NCBI GenBank assembly: GCA_039028895.1
Contig: JBCCHF010000001.1
Span: 62,001 to 126,000 of the forward strand
DNA length: 64,000 nucleotides
DNA from: JAHDCJ01 sp039028895
Lineage (GTDB): Bacteria; Bacteroidota; Bacteroidia; Chitinophagales; Saprospiraceae
Reading direction: 5' to 3'
Shown here piece after piece: positions 1 to 9,438 of the stretch. Each line of letters starts with the position of its first letter. The first letter of the stretch is position 1. The notes below the pieces were generated by a model. That model worked only from the letters and a program-made list of their open reading frames with translations. It was not told the origin of the DNA and did not search any database. The position numbers and the translations under genes are program-made.

Positions 1-207
1 CATTTAGTTCCGATTTATGTTTTCAAAAACGTCTTTAATTCACAGGTTTTACCCCGCATTTTAATTTGTTTCCCAGCCACAGTTTCTTCCAGAGGCCAAA
101 AAAGCGATGCAAAGATAGGTAGAATACTTCGTATTTCAAACATCTTTCTGCCTTTTTTACAAAGAGTTTTTAAAGCCTTGGAATACCAGTGTTTTAGGAA
201 GGATGGC
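1..207. other. Left-edge non-coding stretch
   Basis: No convincing gene lies here. It is downstream of the LytTR regulator gene and contains one well-formed minus-strand promoter (listed separately) that points off the left edge of the window. The minus-strand ATG at 59 opens only 14 codons. The CAT at positions 1-3 could be the start codon of the next leftward gene, but nothing more of it can be seen. Confidence 0.5.
110..140 (-). promoter_or_regulatory. Bacteroidota sigma-A-type promoter reading leftward
   Basis: Read on the minus strand, TTTG at 140-137 is followed after exactly 19 bases by TATCTTTG at 117-110. This is the textbook Bacteroidota -33/-7 arrangement (TTTG, N19, TAnnTTTG). 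Transcription would start near position 103 and run off the left edge, so the gene it serves is not visible. Of the candidate promoters I noted in the window, this is the only one with both elements exact. Confidence 0.6.
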
Positions 208-966
208 TTACTTGTCGAGCCATGATTTAAACTCGGGAACGCGATCGCGACTTACGATTATTTCTAATTCGGAGACCGGTTTGAGTTCCAGCTTGAGTCG
301 ACTGTTGAACCAGGTATGAATTTTTTGAATGGCGGAAAGGCGGATAATAAATTTCCGGTTAACCCGAAAAAACTCGGCAGGGTTTAATTTATCGGTAAGT
401 TGATCAAGCGTGAAGTCGAGCAAATACCTTTTTCCGGTGTGCGTTATTATAAATACTGAACGATCTTCAGAAAAGCACCATGCAATTTCCTTTACAGGAA
501 TGTATACCAACTGGGTACCGACTTTTACAAGGAATCGCTCTTTATATTCATTCTTGGAAAATTGACGGACCAATTGGTTTAACAGCTGACGATCATGATC
601 TCCCCCATTCCGGTTATATCGGTCAAATTTATTTAATGCCTGTTCTAGTTCGGCAGGGTCGATCGGTTTGAGGAGGTAATCGATGCTGTTTACCTTGAAT
701 GCCTTCAATGTATATTGGTCGTAGGCCGTTGTAAATATGACAGGGGCAACAACATCTGTTTTTTGAAAAATATTAAAGGAGATCCCGTCGGCCAATTGAA
801 TATCCATAAAGACCAGATCAGGAGCTGGAAATGTGCTGAACCAGTCTACCGCAGTTTCTACAGAATCGATCACATCCAGGATATCTGCCGATGGCCTGAA
901 TTCTTGTATTAGTTTACGAAGTCGTTTCGCTGCTGGTTGTTCGTCTTCAATAATCAGAACTTTCAT
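208..966 (-). CDS. LytTR-family response regulator
   Basis: This is the DNA-binding half of a LytS/LytTR two-component system. An N-terminal receiver domain (about residues 1-120) has the acidic pair in IIEDE near residue 8, the phospho-acceptor Asp55 in FMDIQLADG, the Thr in FTTAYD, and the conserved Lys in YLLKP near residue 100. A LytTR DNA-binding domain follows (about 150-250). The start at MKVLIIEDE is preferred because receiver domains begin just before this strand; in-frame ATGs lie 5 codons (981) and 2 codons upstream. It overlaps the 3' end of the sensor kinase gene by 20 bases, so the two are translationally coupled. Its targets cannot be told from the sequence. Confidence 0.9.
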   Translation of the reverse strand: MKVLIIEDEQPAAKRLRKLIQEFRPSADILDVIDSVETAVDWFSTFPAPDLVFMDIQLADGISFNIFQKTDVVAPVIFTTAYDQYTLKAFKVNSIDYLLKPIDPAELEQALNKFDRYNRNGGDHDRQLLNQLVRQFSKNEYKERFLVKVGTQLVYIPVKEIAWCFSEDRSVFIITHTGKRYLLDFTLDQLTDKLNPAEFFRVNRKFIIRLSAIQKIHTWFNSRLKLELKPVSELEIIVSRDRVPEFKSWLDK

Positions 967-2005
967 ACTCATACACCTCAATGATTGGAACAGAAACAGT
1001 AAAATACTTATCGGTCACCATAATAATGACTTCCTTATCGGAAAGTAAACGATAACGGTCTTTAATATTTTGTAGTCCCGTATTAGTAGAATGAATAACC
1101 TGGTCTTTTGGTTGCAGATTGTTGCGAATTATCAAAAGGTTATTCTTCTCATTGAAAATTTCCACTTTAAGTGGTTTTGCCCTGGATATAATATTATGTT
1201 TGACAGCATTTTCAAGTAATATCTGAAGCGATAAAGGGACAATTCGATTTTGATACAGTGCAGGATTAATATTAATGTCTATTGAAATATTGTCTCCGAA
1301 TCTGCTTTTCAACAGGAAACTATAGGCATCAAGACATTCCAGTTCTTCCTCGAGGGAAATCGCTTCCTGGTCACGGATTTCCAATATATATCGATATACT
1401 TTTGATAATTTTTGTACAAAATCAACAGCTTTAGGCTGATCTTCAGGAATGATTGACGAAAGGGTGTTAAGACTGTTAAAAAGGAAATGCGGGTTAACTT
1501 GGCTTTTCAAAGTATCCAATTGAGCCTGTACATTTGCTCTTTTCAATTGCTCCGATTCCAGCAAGGATTGTTTGAGCTTTGAGAAAAAGTAAACAGATTC
1601 GTAGACCGAAACGCAAAGTACAACCATAAACAGACTCACCACATTAGCCATCACCTGATCCGGGTGGTGGTCGACAAGTTGTTCAAGTGGTCGAAAAAAC
1701 ACTTCAGACACATTGCAAAATGTAAGCACGAACACCAAAGTCACAGAGCCCGATACAAACAATCGGCGCGTGGTCATTTCCGGTAATGGATATTTCTTAC
1801 GAAAGTAAATAAGGAGCCAACGGCTGATTTCCCAGTAAATGACTACGTACATCAACGACACCAGGAACTTAGGCAGATACGCATTAAGGCTCGAAGGCAG
1901 ATTCTCTCCGAAAAAGAAAACAGGAATCAGGAAAGCCATCAGGGGAATGCCTATTAGCCGCATCATCCTGTCGTTAAATCCTAATATATCCCATGTTTTT
2001 TTCAT
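947..2005 (-). CDS. LytS/YehU-type sensor histidine kinase
   Basis: This is the membrane sensor kinase partner of the downstream LytTR regulator. About four hydrophobic segments occupy residues 15-145. A His_kinase domain follows, with the phospho-accepting His near residue 173 in QVNPHFLFNSL, and then a GHKL-type ATPase with the N-box LENAVKHN and a GLQNIKDRY G-box. There is no recognisable extracellular sensor domain, so the signal may be sensed in the membrane. The MKKTW start (2005) is chosen over an ATG three codons upstream because a TATATTTG -7 element at 2019-2012 overlaps that codon. It forms an operon with the regulator. Confidence 0.88.
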   Translation of the reverse strand: MKKTWDILGFNDRMMRLIGIPLMAFLIPVFFFGENLPSSLNAYLPKFLVSLMYVVIYWEISRWLLIYFRKKYPLPEMTTRRLFVSGSVTLVFVLTFCNVSEVFFRPLEQLVDHHPDQVMANVVSLFMVVLCVSVYESVYFFSKLKQSLLESEQLKRANVQAQLDTLKSQVNPHFLFNSLNTLSSIIPEDQPKAVDFVQKLSKVYRYILEIRDQEAISLEEELECLDAYSFLLKSRFGDNISIDININPALYQNRIVPLSLQILLENAVKHNIISRAKPLKVEIFNEKNNLLIIRNNLQPKDQVIHSTNTGLQNIKDRYRLLSDKEVIIMVTDKYFTVSVPIIEVYEYESSDY

Positions 2006-2011
2006 GCTCTG

Positions 2012-2019
2012 CAAATATA
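2012..2019 (-). promoter_or_regulatory. Candidate -7 element (TATATTTG) of the LytS/LytTR operon
   Basis: TATATTTG on the minus strand ends only 6 bases (CAGAGC) before the MKKTW start codon of the histidine kinase. It matches the TAnnTTTG consensus. No TTTG lies 19 bases upstream. If it is used, the mRNA has almost no leader. Confidence 0.35.
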
Positions 2020-2032
2020 CGTACTTATCAAA

Positions 2033-3166
2033 TTATGCTACAGTTATCATATCTGTGTCACGGCGAACATGTAGAGTCTTACCTTTTTTCACTGAATACA
2101 GGTTAACGTAACTATTTTTACCTTTTAGTGTTGCGGCTTCAAGAAATTCGATTTCCAGTCCTTTCCGGTCGATTAGATAGGATTCCAGTTCACCAGAAAT
2201 CAGAATATCCAAATCAAAAGCCTTGCATTGACCCTGAATCCTTGAGGCTGTGTTTAAAACGTCTCCTGAGAATATGCGTTCTCTTTTGGCCATCCCTACT
2301 TCTCCAACCATCACTTTTCCGACATGGACGCCAGCTTTGAAGTCAGGAATAATACCAAATTTGCTGAGAAAGTAAGGTTTGCTGGATCTAAGCTTGTCTT
2401 GTATCCTGAAATAACAATCGATACAATTATTATTAGTGAGTCCGTTTTCTAGTGTCCATGAAATGACCACTTCATCTCCTACATATTGATAGATCTCTCC
2501 CTTTGACATCAACACAGGTTCAGTGATCTCGTCAAAGCTCTTCTTGAGCAGATCGAAATACAGCTGGTGTCCAATTTTTTCGGCTAAGGTTGTTGCTCCT
2601 TTAAGATCGAGGAACATAAAAATGCGCGTTTCCTCAGTTGGCTTATGGTATTTCCCCAAAAGCATTTTGGTCAACTGGCCGGGGCCGAATTTTTCTGAAA
2701 TGGCCAGCACCCAGACACTAATAACAAGGATAATACTCCAGTTTAAAAAAATGACCAGCTGATCAGCACTGCCCATAAACTGTATTACTTTAATGGCAAC
2801 TGCTTTATCCCAGAACGGTAAGTTCATGCTTAAGCTATTGTAGAAAAAAGAAGCGACCATGGTTACGGAGAGCATCATCGGAATGTAAATCGCAGCCTGT
2901 ATCAGAATAGCATTAATCAATTTCCAATCGCGGAAACGATCCTGAAAAAAGAAAATCATCAATGCCCCCCCAAATATAGCTCCAAGGAAGGCGCCAAACA
3001 TCTCGGACTTTATGGTTACAAGCATGCTGATCGGCAAGTGCTCCCCGACTAACTCTGAGTGCAGCATGAGATGTTTCTGGAAAGCCAGAATCAAGGCTAC
3101 GATCAACCAAACCACTGTGAGTGTGAACCACCTTTGAAGCCTGTGTCTAAATCTATAACTGAACAT
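2033..3166 (-). CDS. Membrane-bound class III adenylate/guanylate cyclase
   Basis: This probably makes a cyclic nucleotide from ATP or GTP at the inner membrane. Four or so hydrophobic segments (about residues 13-30, 48-73, 85-108, 135-157) precede a class III cyclase catalytic domain (about 180-345). Both metal-binding aspartates are present (Asp187 in MFLDLKG, Asp231 in YVGDEVVISW), as is the Asn/Arg transition-state pair in LNTASRI. The usual substrate-selecting Lys three residues before the GD motif is Gln (YQYVGDE), so base preference is uncertain. The gene lies just upstream of the LytS/LytTR pair on the same strand, with only a 27-base gap to the kinase start. Confidence 0.85.
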   Translation of the reverse strand: MFSYRFRHRLQRWFTLTVVWLIVALILAFQKHLMLHSELVGEHLPISMLVTIKSEMFGAFLGAIFGGALMIFFFQDRFRDWKLINAILIQAAIYIPMMLSVTMVASFFYNSLSMNLPFWDKAVAIKVIQFMGSADQLVIFLNWSIILVISVWVLAISEKFGPGQLTKMLLGKYHKPTEETRIFMFLDLKGATTLAEKIGHQLYFDLLKKSFDEITEPVLMSKGEIYQYVGDEVVISWTLENGLTNNNCIDCYFRIQDKLRSSKPYFLSKFGIIPDFKAGVHVGKVMVGEVGMAKRERIFSGDVLNTASRIQGQCKAFDLDILISGELESYLIDRKGLEIEFLEAATLKGKNSYVNLYSVKKGKTLHVRRDTDMITVA

Positions 3167-3194
3167 AAAATCCTATTTGTCTTGGTTTACCAGT

Positions 3195-5588
3195 TTAGAA
3201 CTGGATACGATATAAAATATCAGGGAAAAACCCGGTCTGATAAACGGTATTGACCTCATTAGTTACTTCATTATAACGTTTTTGAAACACATTTTTCCGA
3301 TTGGTAACATTTTCAAAGTCTATAAAGAACTGCTGAGAGAGTTTTCTTTTGGATGAATTCATGCTAAATCCAACTTTGGCATCCAGCCGAAAATATGGTT
3401 CATAACGCAAACTATAGGCTTCTTGTTCAATAAGCACTTCTTCTCCAACCATTTGTGAAGCATCCAGATCAACAGGTGTATAATTCCTGCCACCTGCATT
3501 GGTCAGTTTAAAATCAAAGGTGATAGCATTGTTCTTTTTACTGCCGACTTTGAATTCTTTTCCAGCAAGGAGATTAATTACGTACTGGTTATTGAATGCA
3601 GTATTGCGCTGGATATTGTCTGAGCCTTTGTATTTAGATTGGTAAACTGATGTCGTCAATAAACCATAATAACCTTTGCTAAAAAATTTCTCAATGGTCA
3701 GTTCGATACCAAAATTAGCTCCAGTACCAGCATTCACGAGAAAATGTTCTTCAGGAAAAATGAAATCATCACCAACATTGAGCATGGAAAAACTTCCTTC
3801 CACAGACTCTACTGGCACATCCAAAATGTACTGGTAATAGGCCTCAGCTTTAATGCGCCAGTCATCCGCAGGTTTATAATCGTAGCCCAATACAAGGTGG
3901 TGACTCTTTGTAAAATCAAGATCTTCATTACTACGTACTAAGTTGCCATTTTCGTCAGCAATTTCGAGGAAAAAGATCGGTAACGGCTGTACCTGGCTAT
4001 GCAAGCCATAACCCAATGTGAACATATGGCGTTGAGCGGGTTTCCAGTTGACGGATGCTCTCGGCTCCACTATAGCAGAACCGTTGAAAGTTAGGATTTG
4101 TCCATGCAGACCTGCATTAATCGTAAATTTGTCGCTTACGCGGAATTGGGTTTGTACATATGGTTGTAAAAGCGGTACATCACCCTCAAAATCTCTTAAG
4201 GTTACCCAATCCGGGATACCATCACCATCGATATCTGGAAGATTCTCGCGGTCTCTGACTATTGTATTTAGGTGGAACATTTGGGCAAGGAGGCCTGTTC
4301 TGAGTGTCAACCTTGAACTCAATTTAGAATTGACGAAAGTAGAAAAGCTATAGGTATTTACCCTGTCGTCAGCATCTGTTTCAAGTAATCTTTCACCATC
4401 AGACATAATATTGAACTGATCATAAATGGTCTGGGCCTGTGAAGCTGAGACTACCGTTCTCAGGTAAGTATTTTCGCCAAGCAGTATATTGTGTCGAAGA
4501 CCGATAATCCCCAGTCTTGATCTTGGAAACGCATCTTCATTCGGATTGGCGAATAAGTCTGTTTCATCAATTTCATCGCCCAAAAAGTCTATCGAACTAT
4601 ATCCTCCGATGCCAAAAATTGAGAATTTTCCAATTTTAGAATTACCGAAATCGACCTTGAATGATAGATCCTGGTAATTTGGTGTCGCATTTGTTCCTAC
4701 CGGAATGCCAACAGCTGAGGCAAAACCTACGAATGAATAACGATAAGCAGCAACGAAAGAAGCTGTTTTCTTTTTATTGAGTGGTCCTTCTGCCATAGCT
4801 TCCAGCCCGCTAAAAGCATTGAGTTGTAATGTAAACTCGTAATTATCGCGATTACCGTTTCTAAACCCGAGATCAAAAACCCCAGCGAGGGCATTGCCAT
4901 ACTCAGAAGGAAAGGCGCTGGTCAGGAAGTCGGAGTTTTTCAGGAGGTTGGTATTCAAAGCAGATACCGGTCCTCCTGTTGTACCAAGTGTCGCAAAGTG
5001 ATTCGGATTTGGGATGGGAATGCCTTCCAGGCGCCATAATACACCTGTTGGTGAATTGCCCCGAATGACAATATCATTACGTGAATCATCGGCTGTACTC
5101 ACACCAGCATAATTGCTGACCAGGCGACTTACGTCATTTCGACCGCCCGAGTAACGATTAACTTCTTCAAGGCTGAAGGTTCGTGCTGACACGGTTGCCA
5201 ATTCGTTTTGAGCCCTGTCCTTTTGAGCGTCAGCGGTAACAACAATTTCATTGATCTTTGTTATCGATTCTTCGAGGGCGACTTCAAGCTCTACCTCTTT
5301 ACCGGAGGTGACTACCACATTAGGAATTGTAATGGTATTATAGCCCAGGTAACTTACACGAAACGACTGTCTGCCGACAGGAATATTGGGAATAGAAAAT
5401 CTACCATCAATATCAGTAGTTGCGCCCATCATTTCGGCGCTGCCCAAAAACTCAACCGTTGCCCCAATCAATGGGATCTCAGATTGTTTGTCGATAATGG
5501 TGCCTTTTACAGTCTGAGTGGCACCTTGTGAAAAAGCGCTTGAAACCGAAAGTAAAATGAAAAGAAAAAGGAAGGAAAACTTATTCAT
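3195..5588 (-). CDS. TonB-dependent outer-membrane receptor
   Basis: This 797-residue protein is an outer-membrane active-transport receptor. It has a Sec signal peptide (residues 1-20, ending SAFSQ) and a carboxypeptidase-regulatory-like beta domain (about 25-110, starting VKGTIIDK). A plug domain follows (about 125-240; NDIVIRGNSP, SEYGNALAGVFDL), then a long beta barrel ending in an aromatic residue (ILYRIQF). There is no adjacent SusD-like lipoprotein, so this is not a typical polysaccharide-utilisation pair. The ligand cannot be inferred. Related Bacteroidota proteins are often annotated as carboxypeptidase-like regulatory domain-containing TonB receptors. Confidence 0.9.
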   Translation of the reverse strand: MNKFSFLFLFILLSVSSAFSQGATQTVKGTIIDKQSEIPLIGATVEFLGSAEMMGATTDIDGRFSIPNIPVGRQSFRVSYLGYNTITIPNVVVTSGKEVELEVALEESITKINEIVVTADAQKDRAQNELATVSARTFSLEEVNRYSGGRNDVSRLVSNYAGVSTADDSRNDIVIRGNSPTGVLWRLEGIPIPNPNHFATLGTTGGPVSALNTNLLKNSDFLTSAFPSEYGNALAGVFDLGFRNGNRDNYEFTLQLNAFSGLEAMAEGPLNKKKTASFVAAYRYSFVGFASAVGIPVGTNATPNYQDLSFKVDFGNSKIGKFSIFGIGGYSSIDFLGDEIDETDLFANPNEDAFPRSRLGIIGLRHNILLGENTYLRTVVSASQAQTIYDQFNIMSDGERLLETDADDRVNTYSFSTFVNSKLSSRLTLRTGLLAQMFHLNTIVRDRENLPDIDGDGIPDWVTLRDFEGDVPLLQPYVQTQFRVSDKFTINAGLHGQILTFNGSAIVEPRASVNWKPAQRHMFTLGYGLHSQVQPLPIFFLEIADENGNLVRSNEDLDFTKSHHLVLGYDYKPADDWRIKAEAYYQYILDVPVESVEGSFSMLNVGDDFIFPEEHFLVNAGTGANFGIELTIEKFFSKGYYGLLTTSVYQSKYKGSDNIQRNTAFNNQYVINLLAGKEFKVGSKKNNAITFDFKLTNAGGRNYTPVDLDASQMVGEEVLIEQEAYSLRYEPYFRLDAKVGFSMNSSKRKLSQQFFIDFENVTNRKNVFQKRYNEVTNEVNTVYQTGFFPDILYRIQF

Positions 5589-5713
5589 TTGAGTTAGTGT
5601 TTGTGATGTAAGTTCTAACCCAAAAATGCGCTCAAAGTTGCTTCAATACTTGGCTTTAAGACTGAATCGTAAAAAAAACTGCCTGAGTTGTAAGATATGA
5701 AGTGTGGGCCAGT

Positions 5714-7573
5714 TTAACCTTCAGCGCTAAATTCCAATAATGCGTCGATTGTTTGCGTTGAAACTGAATGGTAGTTGGGCCTTGCCTTCTTGTAAATCTC
5801 TCTGGCTACGTCCAGCTGATCGGTCTCTTTCAGTGCCTTGTACATAGGTGTCAGAAACTTCCTTCTTCCAACCTCAACAAGGAAATCTTCAACTTTGGGT
5901 AACAGCGTTTTTCCGTATCCATTGCGAATGGATAGTATTAACCAGGCAGATAGAATTTCCGAATTGCCGGACTCACTGAAATTAAATGTTTCATCAAGAG
6001 CTTCCATAGTTTGAAGATCAGTTTCTGTATTGATACCACGAATAAAATGTAACCATTCATGAGTAGTCCAATCCACAGTTTTAAGTTCTGAAGGTGGTGT
6101 GCCTTCTCTTAATAATTGCTGCTGGGCATCAACCAGGGCAAATCTGTCAGAAGTCGTTTTAGGACAATTATGAGGTATACCGGGACCATAGATCCATTCT
6201 TCCCAATTTACGGCCAATTTGTAATTACCAATCAGATGTTCCTCCATGTAGTTGACAAACTCTTCACTTGTTATAGTCTTGAACTTAAATGTTTCGAAAT
6301 AGTCTTTGAGAAATTTGTCGAAATTTTCCCTTCCGACTTCTTTTTCAAGCATGGTCAAAAAACTTGCGCCTTTCTCATAGGCGACATCGGTCATGCCTTC
6401 GTCGGGGTCTCTTCCAGCCAGGTGTAGTTTCAAGTGCGTATCTGCATGACCAAAACCGAGGTAAGTCACTTCCTCTTCCAAGTCTTGCATTCCAAGCATA
6501 GCCAGCATATTGGTATAATCTTCCCCGTAAAGTGCTTCCATGATGCGTCTTTCGAAATACACTGTGAATCCTTCGTTTAACCAGAAGTCATCCCATGTGG
6601 CATTGGTTACCAGGTTACCCGACCATGAGTGGGCCAACTCGTGGGCAATGAGTGATGTCAGTGATCTGTCGCCTGCTATGATCGTGGGTGTGGCGAAGGT
6701 CAGCCTTGGGTTTTCCATACCACCAAAAGGAAAGCTTGGCGGCAGCACAATAACATCATAGCGATCCCACAAATAAGGACCATACAGCTTTTCAGCTTCT
6801 ATGAGCATGAGTTCCATATCTGAGAACTCGTACACTGATTTTTCGAGCATCGACGGTTCTGCGTATACGCCTGTGCGCTCACCTACTGCTCCGAAGTTGA
6901 GATTACCCACTGCAAGCGCCATGAGATAAGGTGGAATAGGTTGTTCCATTTTAAATGTATAGACTCCGCTTTCATTTTTTGATTGTGGATTTTCAGCACT
7001 CATAACTGCCAACAAGCCTATTGGTACTTCAATCGTTGCATCATAGGTAATGCGGATACCTGGACTATCCTGACACGGAATCCAGGTACGGGTAAGGATC
7101 GCCTGGCCTTGTGTAAAGAGGAAGGGATCTGTTTTTTCAGCAGTCTGTTGAGGGTTGAGCCAATCGAGAGCTGCAGCATCAGGACTAGTCTTATAGTAAA
7201 CGGTCACCATTTCCGTTTCCGGAAGGATATCAATAGACATCCCGGAGCCGAGAAACGGTTTTGGTTCTGTTAACTCAAAAGTCGTTTCTTTTTCTATTGC
7301 TCCGATTGTTACCTTTTGAATGTCCAGATCTCTTACATCCAGGATTAACTTGTGGGCCTGATTATTATCAATCTTATATCGTGCAAATCCTTCCAGCGTT
7401 TTGGTATCAAAATCCACTTTTAGGTTGAGATTGAGGTGAGTGGTCATCGCTTCGGCGGGCCTGGAAGCTGAGTGTGGATCATTTGGACGTATTGGCAATA
7501 TGTTATCGGATGCTGTTTTTGGCGTACAACCTACAATTATCGTAACAAACAGAAAGACAATTACTTTTTTCAT
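5714..7573 (-). CDS. M1-family zinc aminopeptidase, leukotriene A4 hydrolase-like
   Basis: This lipoprotein peptidase of 619 residues has a lipobox Cys at residue 16 (VGCTPK). The M1 signatures are complete: the substrate-binding GGMEN at 284-288 and the zinc site HELAH (311-315), with the distal Glu334 in WLNEGF. The C-terminal part, from PGIPHNCP onward, resembles the helical LTA4-hydrolase C-terminal domain. It probably trims N-terminal residues from peptides in the periplasm or at the cell surface. It is followed after 15 bases, reading upstream, by an alpha/beta hydrolase gene on the same strand, suggesting an operon. Confidence 0.9.
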   Translation of the reverse strand: MKKVIVFLFVTIIVGCTPKTASDNILPIRPNDPHSASRPAEAMTTHLNLNLKVDFDTKTLEGFARYKIDNNQAHKLILDVRDLDIQKVTIGAIEKETTFELTEPKPFLGSGMSIDILPETEMVTVYYKTSPDAAALDWLNPQQTAEKTDPFLFTQGQAILTRTWIPCQDSPGIRITYDATIEVPIGLLAVMSAENPQSKNESGVYTFKMEQPIPPYLMALAVGNLNFGAVGERTGVYAEPSMLEKSVYEFSDMELMLIEAEKLYGPYLWDRYDVIVLPPSFPFGGMENPRLTFATPTIIAGDRSLTSLIAHELAHSWSGNLVTNATWDDFWLNEGFTVYFERRIMEALYGEDYTNMLAMLGMQDLEEEVTYLGFGHADTHLKLHLAGRDPDEGMTDVAYEKGASFLTMLEKEVGRENFDKFLKDYFETFKFKTITSEEFVNYMEEHLIGNYKLAVNWEEWIYGPGIPHNCPKTTSDRFALVDAQQQLLREGTPPSELKTVDWTTHEWLHFIRGINTETDLQTMEALDETFNFSESGNSEILSAWLILSIRNGYGKTLLPKVEDFLVEVGRRKFLTPMYKALKETDQLDVAREIYKKARPNYHSVSTQTIDALLEFSAEG

Positions 7574-7588
7574 AATTATTGGATAATT

Positions 7589-8383
7589 CTATCGAAGGAA
7601 TTCTGAAATCAATTTATTGACTACCCCGGGTTTTTCAAGCCCCGGTAAATGTGCTGTCCCTTCTATTATGTAGCCTGTTGCGTTTTTCATAGACTGTACA
7701 AGATTTTGGCATCTTAAACCCAGAGAAGGAAAATCAAGGTTGCCCCAAAGCACCAATGCCGGAACATTTATATCTGCCAACATTTCCATGGCTGAGTCAG
7801 GTTCAATTTCGTGGTTAAAATCAGGATGATCCAGGGCAATCCCGTTCATATCTAAAAACAAGTTGCGAAGGGTATCGTCAACTCTGTTTGGATTGGAAAC
7901 TGCTCCATCAAGCCACAAGAAAGCCTCCAGTTGGTTAATTCGATCAAAATCTTCACAAACATCAAGTTCGTTGATGAAAGTTTGTGCTGGCTCTGGAAAA
8001 GTATCAGGGAAGGATTGGCCGGAAATGGCGGGTGATATGAGCACTAACTTTTTTACCTGATCAGGGTATTTCAACGCAAAGTCTAAGGCAATTCTACCTC
8101 CCTGCGAACAGCCGACAAGAATAGCAGGAGGCAACAACTTGAAATCAATTATTGTTTGCAGGTCATTCAAATGGGAGAAGGCTTCATCAGGAGATTTCGT
8201 TTTCCCAAATCCTCTTCTGTCGTAAGCTATTGTGTGATACTTATTTGAAAAGAATTCAATTTGTGGCATCCACATACGTTTATCGGCTACACCAGCATGT
8301 AAAAAAATTAAGGGTTCTCCTGTTCCAGCTTCTACTCCGTCGATTATTGCTGAGCCCATTTCTACAGAAAAGCGTTTTGTCAT
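7589..8383 (-). CDS. Alpha/beta-fold hydrolase
   Basis: This is a 264-residue soluble hydrolase of the esterase/epoxide-hydrolase-like superfamily. The nucleophile Ser93 lies in the elbow GCSQGG. The acid is probably the Asp in VLWGNLDFPS and the base the His in EGTAHLPGLE; an oxyanion-side LHAG motif lies near residue 28. There is no signal peptide, so it is cytoplasmic. The substrate is unknown. It is probably the first gene of an operon with the M1 aminopeptidase, 15 bases downstream. A TAACTTTG -7 element sits only four bases before its ATG. Confidence 0.85.
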   Translation of the reverse strand: MTKRFSVEMGSAIIDGVEAGTGEPLIFLHAGVADKRMWMPQIEFFSNKYHTIAYDRRGFGKTKSPDEAFSHLNDLQTIIDFKLLPPAILVGCSQGGRIALDFALKYPDQVKKLVLISPAISGQSFPDTFPEPAQTFINELDVCEDFDRINQLEAFLWLDGAVSNPNRVDDTLRNLFLDMNGIALDHPDFNHEIEPDSAMEMLADINVPALVLWGNLDFPSLGLRCQNLVQSMKNATGYIIEGTAHLPGLEKPGVVNKLISEFLR

Positions 8384-8387
8384 TTTC

Positions 8388-8395
8388 CAAAGTTA
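8388..8395 (-). promoter_or_regulatory. Candidate -7 element (TAACTTTG) abutting the alpha/beta hydrolase start
   Basis: TAACTTTG on the minus strand is followed by GAAA and then the ATG of the hydrolase gene. It matches TAnnTTTG; no exact -33 TTTG is seen. It implies a leaderless or nearly leaderless transcript. Confidence 0.4.
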
Positions 8396-8418
8396 ACCTT
8401 CGGTAGAAAATTACACAA

Positions 8419-8456
8419 AAAAAGCCCCATCAGCTTATGCCGAGTGGGGCTTTTCG
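8419..8456 (-). terminator. Rho-independent terminator of the fasciclin gene
   Basis: On the minus strand, AAGCCCCA and TGGGGCTT form an 8-bp GC-rich stem around a loop of about 16 bases, followed by a run of Ts. It lies about 30 bases downstream of the fasciclin gene stop and upstream of the alpha/beta hydrolase promoter, separating the two units. Confidence 0.8.
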
Positions 8457-8487
8457 TTCTGCAACAGCAGAAAATACGAGGTTTGGG

Positions 8488-9438
8488 TTAAAGAGCCGGT
8501 ATCAATACGCGGTCGATTACATGAATCACACCGTTTCCAGCTTGTACATCTGTTGCCGTTACATTACTATCCGTTCCGGATCCGTCAGTTACTTTTACAC
8601 TACCATCAATCTTGATGGTTATGTCTCCGTTCAAAGTTGAAATTCCCTGGTTGTCAGACAACCCTGTTGATACAGCGTTGGTACCTGCTATAACATGGTG
8701 CTCTAACACCGCTGCCAGTAAATCTTCAGGAATGTCTGCAAGACCACTCCAACTGTTTGCAGCAAGTAAAGCTTCGAAAGCAGCATTGGTTGGCGCGAAA
8801 ATAGTGAATGGTCCAGGGCCGCTTAACGTCGTTACATAATCTTTGGCAGAAAGCCTTGAATCAGTAAGAGCAGCAACCAGAATGCTGAAATTATCATTAG
8901 TCAATGCTACGTCCACAACTGTAGGAATGGTAATCACTTTATCAATAATGTGAATGATACCATTCGTGGCAATTACATTAGGCGTAGTTACCGTAACTCC
9001 ACCATTAAAAGTAACTCCTGAGTCAATATTTACGAGTAGGCTTACTGGATTACCTGATGTGGCTTCTGTGGCAAGTGTTGAAACATACCCATTTGAGAGC
9101 GCACCTGCTGGTACTCTGGCTGCAACAACGTGGTTGAGCAAAATTTGGGTAAGGGTTGCATCGTCTACATCATTAAGACTTGAAATGCCAAGATCACTAA
9201 GTAATTGGGTGAATGCAGCGTTAGTTGGTGCTAGTACTGTAAATGGACCTACACCTTGTAAAGTAGATACGAGATCAGCTCTTGTCAAAGCATCTACCAA
9301 AATGCTGAAATCAGGATTGTCTGAGGCAATCTTTACAATGTCGTTAACTTCTGGAGTTTCTTCCTCACAAGCGGTAAATCCGATGGCCAGGACGGCAATC
9401 AACAGAATGAAAAGGTTCGAAAATTTCATGTTGTTCAT
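8488..9438 (-). CDS. Lipoprotein with two fasciclin (FAS1) domains
   Basis: This is a 316-residue surface or periplasmic lipoprotein. A signal peptide ends in a lipobox near residue 24 (GFTACEE). Two tandem FAS1 domains follow (about residues 38-172 and 175-314), each with the FAS1 landmarks GPFT(V/I)(L/F)APTNAAF and NGIIHIIDKV / NGVIHVIDRV. FAS1 proteins act in adhesion or matrix attachment in many bacteria; the role here is inferred only from the family. The ATG at 9429 (MKFSN) is an alternative start. It is a single gene with its own terminator. Confidence 0.9.
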   Translation of the reverse strand: MNNMKFSNLFILLIAVLAIGFTACEEETPEVNDIVKIASDNPDFSILVDALTRADLVSTLQGVGPFTVLAPTNAAFTQLLSDLGISSLNDVDDATLTQILLNHVVAARVPAGALSNGYVSTLATEATSGNPVSLLVNIDSGVTFNGGVTVTTPNVIATNGIIHIIDKVITIPTVVDVALTNDNFSILVAALTDSRLSAKDYVTTLSGPGPFTIFAPTNAAFEALLAANSWSGLADIPEDLLAAVLEHHVIAGTNAVSTGLSDNQGISTLNGDITIKIDGSVKVTDGSGTDSNVTATDVQAGNGVIHVIDRVLIPAL

